From Fibrobacter sp. (GTDB lineage: Bacteria; Fibrobacterota; Fibrobacteria; Fibrobacterales; Fibrobacteraceae), in contig JAKSIH010000023.1 of NCBI GenBank assembly GCA_024398935.1, forward strand, positions 1 to 43,661: a stretch of 43,661 bases of DNA, written 5' to 3'. The first letter of the stretch is position 1; each line of letters begins with the position of its first letter. Shown here in pieces: positions 33,178 through 40,111 of this stretch. The notes beneath the pieces were generated by a model. That model worked only from the letters and a program-made list of their open reading frames with translations, was not told where the DNA came from and did not search any database. Both the position numbers and the translations under genes were made by a program.

Positions 33178-35925
33178 TTACTTCAACTCAGCTAGAGCCT
33201 TTTCGTTCTTAGCAATGATATCTTGCTGAGTTGCCAGCTTGACACGTTCTGCGTTGACGACGGCTTCGGGAGCGCCAGAAACGAACTTCTCGTTGCTGAG
33301 CTTCTTTTCGATGCTAGCAGCAAAGCTCTTGGCCTTTTCGATTTCCTTTTCGAGGCGTGCGATTTCTGCAGCCGGGTCAAGGATACCTTCCAGCGGGATG
33401 AAGAGTTCGCCACCGGGCACAACGGCAGAGGCGCTGAACTTGGGCTTTGCGGCCTTCACGCCAACGGTAATGCTTTCGATGCCACCCAGTTCGGTGATGA
33501 TGGCGAGGCATGCATTCACGGAAGCTTCGGTTGCTGCGTCGTCCACAGAAACAACGGCCTTCAGCTTGGTTGCCGGAGAAACGCTATAACGGCCACGGAC
33601 ACCGCGAACGGCTTCCACCACGGCGAATGCCTGGTCGAAGGCGGCTTCGATATCCTTGTTGATGAGAGATTCATCAGCGGTGGGCCAGGGGCGGCTGATC
33701 ACCATTTCGGAACCCTGGAACAGGATGCTGTTCAGTTCTTCAGTGATGAAGGGCATTACCGGGTGGAGAAGGTCAAGGACGTTCTTCAGCACGTAGCTGA
33801 GGATGGCCATGGCGTTCTTCTTTTCGGCGGTCAAAGTTTCGCTGTTGATCACAGCCTTCTTGATTTCAAGATACTGGCTGCAAACGTCATCCCACACGAA
33901 GCGGTAGAGGAAACCTGCAAGTTCTGCGAAGTGGTATTCTTCCAGCATGCGGGTTGCATCCTTGATGGTGGTCTGCAGGCGAGAAAGGATCCACTTGTCT
34001 TCCAGTGCGAACAAATTCTTGTCCATGGGAAGTTCGGCGGCAAGGGCGCCAGCCTGTTCCAGCTGCGGGTAGAGGAAGCGGCAAGCGTTCCAAATCTTGT
34101 TGGAGAAGTTACGGCCGATTTCGAACTTTTCAGAAGTGTTGATTTCGGTACCGTCTTCCTGCTTTTCCTTCTTCACCGGCAGACGAACGTCCTGGTTGTC
34201 GGTGCAGAGGCTTGCCATCACAAAGCGGAGAGCGTCGGTACCGTACTTGCGTTCGATGTCCATGGGGTCCACGCCGTTACCCTTGGACTTACTCATGGTC
34301 ATGCCATTGCCGTCCAGGATCTTCGGGTGGATGTAAACGGTGTGGAACGGGATCGTACCCATGTTTTCCTGGGAGAACAGCACCATGCGAGCCACCCAGA
34401 GGGTGATGATGTCGCGGCTGGTCACCAGCACGGAAGTGGGGTAGTACTTCTTAAGAGTGTCGGTGTTTTCCGGCCAACCCATGGTAGAGTGGGGCCAGAG
34501 ACCACTGGAGAACCAGGTGTCCAGAACGTCGTCTTCCTGCTTGAGAACGTGACCCGGAACTGCGTCTTCTGCAAGGTTTTCTTCCTGAGAGCAGACCAGG
34601 TAGCCGCCGTTTTCTGCCTTGTAGAAGAAGATGTCTTCACGGTTGCCGAATACGGCCTTCAGTTCTTCTTCGCTTGCGTCGGTGTGCCAGATAGGAATGC
34701 GGTGGCCCCACCAGAGCTGACGGCTAATGCACCAGTCGCGCTTTTCGCCCAGCCAGTCAAGGTACTTGTTGGCGTAACGTTCGGGGATAATCTTGATTTC
34801 ACCGGACTTCACGGCGTTCATTGCGTTTTCGGCAAGAACGTCCATCTTCACGAACCACTGGTCGCTGAGGTACGGTTCAATAACAGTCTTACTACGGTCG
34901 GAGTGGCCCACATCCATTTCGTGGTCTTCCACCTTGATCAGGAGGCCAAGTTCTTCGAGGCCTGCCACAACGGCGTCGCGGGCAGCCTGGCCCTTAAGGC
35001 CCTGGAACTTGCCGGCGTTTTCATTCAGGGAGCCGTCGTCGTTCATGATGTTGATCATGGGGAGCTTGTGACGGAGGCCGGTAGCATAGTCGTTGGGGTC
35101 GTGAGCCGGAGTCACCTTCACGGAACCAGTACCGAAGTCCTTGTCCACGAGGATGGCGTCTGCAATCACGGGAATTTCGCGATCAACGAAGGGAACCTTC
35201 AGCATCTTGCCGATGAACTGTGCATAGCGTTCGTCGCTGGGGTGCACGGCAAGAGCGGTATCGCCCATGATGGTTTCCGGACGGGTGGTGGAAACGGGAA
35301 TGAAGCCCGAACCATCGGCCAGAGGATACTTGAAGGTCCAGAAGTGACCCTTCACATGTTCGTAATAGATTTCGTCGTCGGCAACGGCAGTCTGGAGCTT
35401 GGTGTCCCAGTTCACCAGACGCTTACCGCGGTAGATCAAGCCCTTCTTGAACAGGTTGAAAAAAGCGTGGCGAACAGCCTTGGCGCAGATGGGGTCCAAG
35501 GTGAAGCGCTGACGGCTCCAGTCGCAGCTCACGCCCAAGCTCTTCAGCTGCTTGGTGATGCGGGCTTCGTATTCTTCCTTCCACTTCCAGATGCGTTCCA
35601 CCAGAGCGTCGCGGCCAATGTCGTGACGGGTCTTGTGTTCGTCCTGGAACAAGCGCTTTTCCACAACAGCCTGGGTTGCGATACCGGCGTGGTCCGTACC
35701 CGGAATCCACAAAGTGTCGCGGCCAGTCTTACGGCGGTAGCGTACCAAAATATCCTGAAGGGTGTCGTTCAAGGCGTGGCCCAGGTGCAGGGCGCCGGTC
35801 ACGTTAGGAGGCGGAATGACGACAGAGAACGGTTCGCCCTTACCGCTAGGTGCAAAGCTATTTTTGTCAGCCCAGGTCTGGTGCCAGCGGGCTTCAACTT
35901 CTGAAGAATTATAACGTGTTTCCAT
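33178..35925 (-). CDS. valS: Valyl-tRNA synthetase
   Basis: It charges tRNA-Val with valine. The 915-residue class I synthetase has the HIGH motif as 'PPNVTGALHLGHALNDT' near residue 45, the editing (CP1) domain with 'STTRPETIMGDTALAVHP', 'WFSSGLWPHSTMGWPE', the KMSKS motif as 'MTMSKSKGNGVDP', the anticodon-binding helices, and the C-terminal coiled-coil arm ('EIARLEKEIEKAKSFAASIE'). It is complete and of normal bacterial length. The ATG at 35925 follows an AT-rich leader. Its 3' end is duplicated three more times downstream, and palindromic element R4 begins right after the stop. Confidence 0.97.
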   Translation of the reverse strand: METRYNSSEVEARWHQTWADKNSFAPSGKGEPFSVVIPPPNVTGALHLGHALNDTLQDILVRYRRKTGRDTLWIPGTDHAGIATQAVVEKRLFQDEHKTRHDIGRDALVERIWKWKEEYEARITKQLKSLGVSCDWSRQRFTLDPICAKAVRHAFFNLFKKGLIYRGKRLVNWDTKLQTAVADDEIYYEHVKGHFWTFKYPLADGSGFIPVSTTRPETIMGDTALAVHPSDERYAQFIGKMLKVPFVDREIPVIADAILVDKDFGTGSVKVTPAHDPNDYATGLRHKLPMINIMNDDGSLNENAGKFQGLKGQAARDAVVAGLEELGLLIKVEDHEMDVGHSDRSKTVIEPYLSDQWFVKMDVLAENAMNAVKSGEIKIIPERYANKYLDWLGEKRDWCISRQLWWGHRIPIWHTDASEEELKAVFGNREDIFFYKAENGGYLVCSQEENLAEDAVPGHVLKQEDDVLDTWFSSGLWPHSTMGWPENTDTLKKYYPTSVLVTSRDIITLWVARMVLFSQENMGTIPFHTVYIHPKILDGNGMTMSKSKGNGVDPMDIERKYGTDALRFVMASLCTDNQDVRLPVKKEKQEDGTEINTSEKFEIGRNFSNKIWNACRFLYPQLEQAGALAAELPMDKNLFALEDKWILSRLQTTIKDATRMLEEYHFAELAGFLYRFVWDDVCSQYLEIKKAVINSETLTAEKKNAMAILSYVLKNVLDLLHPVMPFITEELNSILFQGSEMVISRPWPTADESLINKDIEAAFDQAFAVVEAVRGVRGRYSVSPATKLKAVVSVDDAATEASVNACLAIITELGGIESITVGVKAAKPKFSASAVVPGGELFIPLEGILDPAAEIARLEKEIEKAKSFAASIEKKLSNEKFVSGAPEAVVNAERVKLATQQDIIAKNEKALAELK

Positions 35926-35983
35926 AATTTATTTCCACAAATAATTTCTTAATGTGGGCAAATTTAGAAAAAAACAGCGAACT

Positions 35984-36472
35984 TCACGATTGAGATGTCT
36001 TTGAACAGGACGAACTCTTGTCTTTTTTTACCTGATAAACACTTTTGGCTTCGCAGGTACAGAGGGCTTTTTGATTTGTTAGAATTGCCATGGCGTCTGT
36101 GGAATCCCGCAGGATGCGAAGCAGGTTGTCCATGGAACGGCTCTGTGTTACAGTTCCTTTTTCATACTTGGCAAAGGCCTTCGGTCCGCCACCTACGATT
36201 TCTGCAAATTCTTCCTGGGAGTAACCGAACTTCTTGCGAATTTCAACAATCTCCTGGGGTTGCAATAAGCCCTCCGCTTCCCTGTAGAGAGCATCAAGCT
36301 TTTTGTTGACATTACCTTCCCGTTCTTCATCACAAAAGTCTTCGCCACAGCCTGTACAGTGGTAGATGGGAATGTTTTTGATTGTGATACTCTTTCCCTT
36401 GTAGGTGTATGTGTCTGTGATTTTTTTACGAATTACTTTTGCTTCGCAAATAGGGCATATCTTTATAATCAT
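35984..36472 (-). CDS. mqsA: MqsA-like antitoxin (zinc finger plus HTH)
   Basis: A 162-residue antitoxin-type regulator. The N-terminal zinc-binding part has 'CPICEAK' and 'HCTGCGEDFCDEER', as in MqsA/YgiT. Residues about 70-125 are an XRE-like HTH ('RKKFGYSQEEFAEIVGG', 'FAKYEKGTVTQSRSMDNLLR') that should bind the operator upstream of the toxin frame. The last 30 residues are an extra Ser/Lys tail not seen in E. coli MqsA. The gene begins directly after the toxin stop codon, toxin first, as in mqsRA. Confidence 0.85.
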   Translation of the reverse strand: MIIKICPICEAKVIRKKITDTYTYKGKSITIKNIPIYHCTGCGEDFCDEEREGNVNKKLDALYREAEGLLQPQEIVEIRKKFGYSQEEFAEIVGGGPKAFAKYEKGTVTQSRSMDNLLRILRDSTDAMAILTNQKALCTCEAKSVYQVKKDKSSSCSKTSQS

Positions 36473-36661
36473 CTATAACTCCTTGAACGAAATAATGACT
36501 CCGTTTTCATTTTTTGCTATTTGAATTTTGATGTATAGCTTTACGCAAGAACCATCCTCTTTTTTGTCGGAGGAATGGTAAACATCTTGCCAAAGCGTTG
36601 TGTCTGCGTCGGTTGTCATAGTGCGCTTTGCCGAGGTGTTCCATTTAGAAAGCCTCCTCAA
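36473..36661 (-). CDS. Short MqsR-like toxin frame lacking the N-terminal half
   Basis: The 62-residue frame matches the second half of E. coli MqsR (98 residues): 'TMTTDADTTLWQDVY' against SMTTYSDHTIWQDVY, then 'KLYIKIQIAK' and the closing 'VIISFKEL'. Catalytic Gln, Tyr and the late Lys are kept; the first catalytic Lys lies next to or at Arg13. About 45 N-terminal residues are missing. The only in-frame early start is TTG at 36661, which has no ribosome site. A good GAGGAGG instead serves an ATG in another frame. A promoter with palindrome lies 35 bases upstream, leaving no room for the missing part. It is probably a deletion remnant, but a truly short toxin is possible. Confidence 0.65.
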   Translation of the reverse strand: MRRLSKWNTSAKRTMTTDADTTLWQDVYHSSDKKEDGSCVKLYIKIQIAKNENGVIISFKEL

Positions 36662-36695
36662 AAGCAGAAGAATCTGTTACAATGAAAATATAGAT

Positions 36696-36725
36696 ATAAA
36701 AGTACCATAATGGTACTTTTGGCAA
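36696..36725 (-). promoter_or_regulatory. Promoter with palindromic operator of the MqsRA-like locus
   Basis: TTGCCA (36725-36720), 18-base spacer, TTTATA (36701-36696). A 21-base palindrome, AAAGTACCAT-A-ATGGTACTTT (36700-36720), fills the spacer. This is the layout expected for repression by the MqsA-like protein. Confidence 0.75.
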
Positions 36726-36745
36726 ACGATATTTTTGTCATTTTA

Positions 36746-36806
36746 CCTCCTGTCGCTACATGCGTAAAAAGCGACGGTTTCGTGCTTCGGTTTTATTTAT
36801 CAAAAA
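36746..36806 (+). repeat. 61-bp direct repeat, copy 1 (3' side of higBA)
   Basis: It starts CCTCCTGTCGCTACATGC and contains the stem GTCGC/GCGAC. It differs from the copy at 37537-37597 at about five positions. The two copies have the same orientation on either side of the HigBA-like genes. Confidence 0.85.
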
Positions 36807-36833
36807 GTGGTTTAAGTTCGGCGAAACATTTGC

Positions 36834-37178
36834 CTAAGCTTTGTAAGCGGCTTTCTTTTCGGCCACGGCAAGTTTGCGGGTAACCTTTCTCTTTGTACGA
36901 ACTTTAGGAACCGCGATCATTTGAACATTTAGTGCGTTCAATACGCGTAAAATGGTGTCAAAACGGGGGTGGGCATCTTCATCCAGCGCCTTGTAAAGAC
37001 TTTCTCTGCCGAGGCCTGTTGCTTTTGCAATTTGTGCGATGCCGCGAGCTTTGGCTACGTATCCGATGGTCCTCAACAAAACGGTGCTGTCGTTTGACTG
37101 CAATGCGTCGCTGATGACTCCTGCGATAACCTCCTCGTTATCCAAAAGCTCTGATAAATCCAGCTTACTTGTTTTCAT
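36834..37178 (-). CDS. HigA-like antitoxin (addiction module antidote, HTH)
   Basis: A 114-residue DNA-binding antitoxin of the HI1420-type family. 'YVAKARGIAQIAKATGLGRE' and 'SLYKALDEDAHPRFDTILRV' form the HTH with its dimerisation helix. A Lys-rich tail follows. I start it at the ATG at 37178, inside the toxin's last codons (14-base overlap). The longer frame from 37247 lies wholly over the toxin. The antitoxin follows the toxin gene, as is usual for this type. Confidence 0.85.
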   Translation of the reverse strand: MKTSKLDLSELLDNEEVIAGVISDALQSNDSTVLLRTIGYVAKARGIAQIAKATGLGRESLYKALDEDAHPRFDTILRVLNALNVQMIAVPKVRTKRKVTRKLAVAEKKAAYKA

Positions 37179-37470
37179 TTTGAATCGTCCTCCACATTTC
37201 CTTTGCCTTTTCAATGTCTCGCCGTTGTGTTGATTTGTCTCCACCACATAGGAGAATGATTACAACCTGTCCTCGTATGGCGTAGTAGAGCCTATATCCA
37301 GGTCCAACATCAAATCGCATTTCGGATATCCCGTCACCAATGTTTTTGACATCACCAAGATTTCCTAGTTCAACTCTCAATAATCGAGAGAATATTCTCT
37401 GCTTTGCCTGATTGTCCTTAAGGTTCGCGTACCATTTTGAGAAGGTTTCAGTTTTCTCTATTGAAAACAT
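37165..37470 (-). CDS. HigB/RelE-like toxin (Gp49 family)
   Basis: A 101-residue toxin of the RelE/ParE fold, HI1419-type. 'FSKWYANLKDNQAKQRIFSR' is the front helix. The beta core has 'ISEMRFDVGPGYRLYYA' and 'VVIILLCGGDKSTQRRDIEK', with Arg and Lys residues at the family's usual catalytic places. Known members cleave mRNA on the ribosome. AGGAGG lies five bases before the ATG. The antitoxin gene overlaps its 3' end. Confidence 0.88.
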   Translation of the reverse strand: MFSIEKTETFSKWYANLKDNQAKQRIFSRLLRVELGNLGDVKNIGDGISEMRFDVGPGYRLYYAIRGQVVIILLCGGDKSTQRRDIEKAKEMWRTIQNENK

Positions 37471-37482
37471 CTTAACCTCCTA

Positions 37483-37511
37483 AATGTATCTAATTGGATA
37501 CATAATGTCAA
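37483..37511 (-). promoter_or_regulatory. Promoter with palindromic operator of the HigBA-like locus
   Basis: TTGACA (37511-37506), 17 bases, TACATT (37488-37483). A near-perfect palindrome, ATGTATC-TAATTG-GATACAT (37484-37503), covers the spacer and the -10 box. The ribosome site follows within a few bases, so the untranslated leader is very short. Confidence 0.75.
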
Positions 37512-37536
37512 GTACATTACTTGCGTACTCATCGTT

Positions 37537-37597
37537 CCTCCTGTCGCTACATGCATAAAAAGCGACGGTTTTGTGCTTCGGTTTTGCTTATCTAAAA
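37537..37597 (+). repeat. 61-bp direct repeat, copy 2 (5' side of higBA)
   Basis: Same orientation and about five differences from 36746-36806. Two of the differences fall in the bases between the stem arms. The following 130 bases (to 37727) hold nothing I can name. Confidence 0.85.
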
Positions 37598-37727
37598 AAC
37601 AGAAATCAATTTGAATTCTGCGCGAATTTTGCTGCAATCAAATGTACATACAAATTCTTGTCACAAAGTGTCAAAATAGTGCTGGAAACTACAAGTTTGT
37701 TCCAAAAAATACCGAAAATGGTCCCAA

Positions 37728-37749
37728 TTTTTGCCGTTTTCGGCAAAAA
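37728..37749. terminator. Symmetric hairpin before the FISUMP gene
   Basis: Perfect TTTTTGCCG-TTTT-CGGCAAAAA. It can stop transcription in either direction, or it may be a control site next to the promoter that begins four bases later. Confidence 0.5.
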
Positions 37750-37752
37750 TAC

Positions 37753-37781
37753 TTGACTTTGTTTTTTTTTGTTTACATTTG
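37753..37781 (+). promoter_or_regulatory. Promoter of the FISUMP lipoprotein gene
   Basis: TTGAC from 37753, an 18-base spacer after the TTG, then TACATTTG at 37774-37781. It has both a normal -35 box and the TAnnTTTG element. The ATG is 52 bases further on. Confidence 0.6.
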
Positions 37782-37833
37782 GTGATATAAATAATGATAC
37801 AGTGTGGGTGGTTTTTGAACCCAAAGGAATCTT

Positions 37834-39255
37834 ATGAATAAGAAAATAATCACGGTGCTATCATTAAGCGCATTTTTGTTCGCTGCATGTGGTAGCGATG
37901 ATTCCAGTAGCGCAAATGATAATGAAAAGAGCAGTAGTTCCGTTGCAGTAGAAGAATGTGACGAAGATGACTGCGATGAAGAACTTGATGAAAAAAGTTC
38001 TTCTAGTAAAAAGGGCGGTAGCAAATCCTCCGACTCAAAGGATGAAAAATCCTCTAGTTCCAGTGCTGAAGTTCCTTCAGTAGTCTCTAAAGGTGAAATC
38101 AAGGACTCCCGTGACGGAAAGGTTTACAAGACTGTAAAAATTGGTGCCCAGACCTGGATGGCCGAGAACCTGGCTTACAAGACCGCCGATAGCAAATGTT
38201 CCAGCGACGATTCGGATTGTAAAAATGGTCGCCTCTACCACTGGGCCGATGTTATGGATTTAGGGATTGCCGCAAATACAAGCTCTGCCGCATTGCTTAT
38301 TAAGTCAAGGAACAAGGGAATTTGCCCTGAAGGATTCCATGTGCCCAATAAGAGTGATTACGAAAGACTTTTTACCCAGCCTTGGGTAGACAATGTGTTC
38401 CGAAACTACTTTATTCGTGAAAACGGCAGGTACGAATACATTGACCATCCGACTGATGCGGAAAGTCTCGTATTCGGTAGTGATGAAGAATGCAAGATGA
38501 TTCTTTCCGCAAATTCATCCTACAAAGAAAGTGACCTTAAGAGCTGCAATTTGTACAAGTTTAATGGATCTTTGCATAAAAACGAAAAAAGCAACGTGGA
38601 TTATTGGACCGCGTTGGAAAGTGGCGATGACAAGGCCCTTGGTGCAAGTCTGCTTAATGCAAAGTATGTGTTTGGCGAAAAGGCGTTTAGCAGTAAGTCC
38701 GACATGAATTACCTGCGCTGTGTATCTGATGAAGAACTGTGCGGTGGCAAGGAATTGCAAGACAATCAGTACTGCTATAACGATAAGGTCTATGAAAAGG
38801 CAAAACCTAGCGATGGTGTCTGCGATGAATTCGCTGCCGATGATGCCCAGCTTGAGAATCGCTGCTATGGCCCTAAGGATAGCGAAGGGCTTGTCGCATA
38901 TAGTCCTGTAAAGTTTTATGCGGAGGGTGGTATGTTCTACCCCCTATGCGGAGGAAAAAAACTTGCGGCTGAACAATTCTGTGCTGCTGGCAAGGCTTAT
39001 GATAAATGCGGTGGTGAGACTTATGATGTTGAAAAGGAATTCTGTAGCTATAGTACAATTTATAGCCGAGTCTGTGGCGACAAGCTTCTTGACGATACGC
39101 AATTCTGTGTAGATGGGGTTGCCTATGACAAGTGTGGTGGTGAAGGGTATGATGTTACCAAAGAAAAATGTGTAAATAACGTAGTGAATAGAATGTGTGG
39201 AACATCTTATTACTCCCGTGACAAGCAATTTTGTGTAGAAGAAACTGTCTACTGA
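37834..39255 (+). CDS. FISUMP lipoprotein, N-terminal part, cut by an IS21-family element
   Basis: A lipoprotein signal ('VLSLSAFLFAACGSDD', lipobox Cys19) is followed by a Ser/Asp/Glu-rich linker to residue 85. A first FISUMP domain comes next ('EIKDSRDGKVYKTVKIGAQT', 'WMAENLAYK', 'GRLYHWADVM', 'GICPEGFHVPNKSDYE', 'YLRCVSD'). Cys-rich units of about 38 residues then begin ('QFCVDGVAYDKCGGEGYDV', 'VVNRMCGTSYYSRDKQFC'). The frame meets a TGA supplied by the insertion-sequence end, after Val-Tyr at 473. Before the insertion the protein would have run on at 41824, giving about 773 residues with two FISUMP domains. It is probably outer-membrane attached. The truncated product may still be made from the intact promoter. 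Confidence 0.88.
   Translation: MNKKIITVLSLSAFLFAACGSDDSSSANDNEKSSSSVAVEECDEDDCDEELDEKSSSSKKGGSKSSDSKDEKSSSSSAEVPSVVSKGEIKDSRDGKVYKTVKIGAQTWMAENLAYKTADSKCSSDDSDCKNGRLYHWADVMDLGIAANTSSAALLIKSRNKGICPEGFHVPNKSDYERLFTQPWVDNVFRNYFIRENGRYEYIDHPTDAESLVFGSDEECKMILSANSSYKESDLKSCNLYKFNGSLHKNEKSNVDYWTALESGDDKALGASLLNAKYVFGEKAFSSKSDMNYLRCVSDEELCGGKELQDNQYCYNDKVYEKAKPSDGVCDEFAADDAQLENRCYGPKDSEGLVAYSPVKFYAEGGMFYPLCGGKKLAAEQFCAAGKAYDKCGGETYDVEKEFCSYSTIYSRVCGDKLLDDTQFCVDGVAYDKCGGEGYDVTKEKCVNNVVNRMCGTSYYSRDKQFCVEETVY
39247..39252. repeat. Target-site duplication, left copy
   Basis: GTCTAC directly before the insertion element, repeated at 41818-41823 directly after it. A length of 6 bp fits the IS21 family. 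Confidence 0.9.
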
Positions 39256-39334
39256 TTATTCCGGAGCGGCGGAGCCGCCAGTCCGGAGAAGATAGAGCCA
39301 CTAGTCCGGTCTGACGGAGCCACCTGTTTTAGGG

Positions 39335-40111
39335 TTATTGAGCTTCCGATGGGTTCAACCCATACACTTCTCGCATGGATTTGTCAACGGACTTGTCGAC
39401 GTACTCGATGTTTATCTTGTAGGAGTCGAAGGATATCCGGTCCATTATGGCATCCGCAAGCGTACTTTCTCCTTCGCATATCTGGTCATACCAGTCCTTC
39501 TCCTCGAACTGCGAACAGAATATGGTCGAAGACTTCCTGCGTCTCTTGTGGATTACCTCCAGGAGCAACCTCGCCTCATTTTCCCGCAACTTGAACAAGA
39601 GCCATTCATCGATGATCAGGAGCGTGGGCTTGGTGTATTTCTGCAGGGCGTTTTCAAGCGTATGCCGATCCTCCGCGGCCGACAGGTCTATCAGAAGGTC
39701 GGGCAACCTAATGAACTTTACGGAATAGAACCGCTTGCAGGCCTCCATCCCGAAGGCACATGCGAGATATGTCTTCCCGCTGCCTGTTGCTCCTGTGATG
39801 AAGATGTTCCTGTACTGGGATATGTATTCACAGCTGGCCAGTTTCTGGATGAGAGCCTTGTTCAGCTTGCGTCCGGAGTGATAGTCCAGCGCGGCTATGC
39901 TGGCGTCATTCTGTTCCAGTTCGGCTCTCTTTACCAGGCGCTCCAGGGCGTGGCTCTTGCGGCTGGCGTATTCGGCATCGACCAGCATGCCGAAGCGCTC
40001 CTCGAAGGGGATTCCCGCCATGTTCGGGTCCTTTTGCTGGTTGACGAACATGTCCGACATGGTGGTCATGCGCATCTCTATCAACTTGTCGATTGTACTG
40101 CTATTGTTCAC
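39335..40111 (-). CDS. istB: IS21-family helper ATPase IstB
   Basis: A 258-residue AAA+ ATPase related to DnaC that helps the transposase choose and engage target DNA. Walker A is 'ITGATGSGKTYLACAFG', Walker B 'PTLLIIDEWLLF', and the arginine region is 'FCSQFEEKDWYDQI' with 'AIMDRISFDSYKI'. The length is normal. Its ATG overlaps the end of istA by four bases, so it is made by coupled translation. Confidence 0.95.
   Translation of the reverse strand: MNNSSTIDKLIEMRMTTMSDMFVNQQKDPNMAGIPFEERFGMLVDAEYASRKSHALERLVKRAELEQNDASIAALDYHSGRKLNKALIQKLASCEYISQYRNIFITGATGSGKTYLACAFGMEACKRFYSVKFIRLPDLLIDLSAAEDRHTLENALQKYTKPTLLIIDEWLLFKLRENEARLLLEVIHKRRRKSSTIFCSQFEEKDWYDQICEGESTLADAIMDRISFDSYKINIEYVDKSVDKSMREVYGLNPSEAQ

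Noticed and set aside
33223..35904. 893-codon open frame opposite valS
   Set aside because: It mirrors a strongly biased valS frame. The product is a low-sense string, and the same shadow appears opposite the pseudogene copy at 29617-30564.
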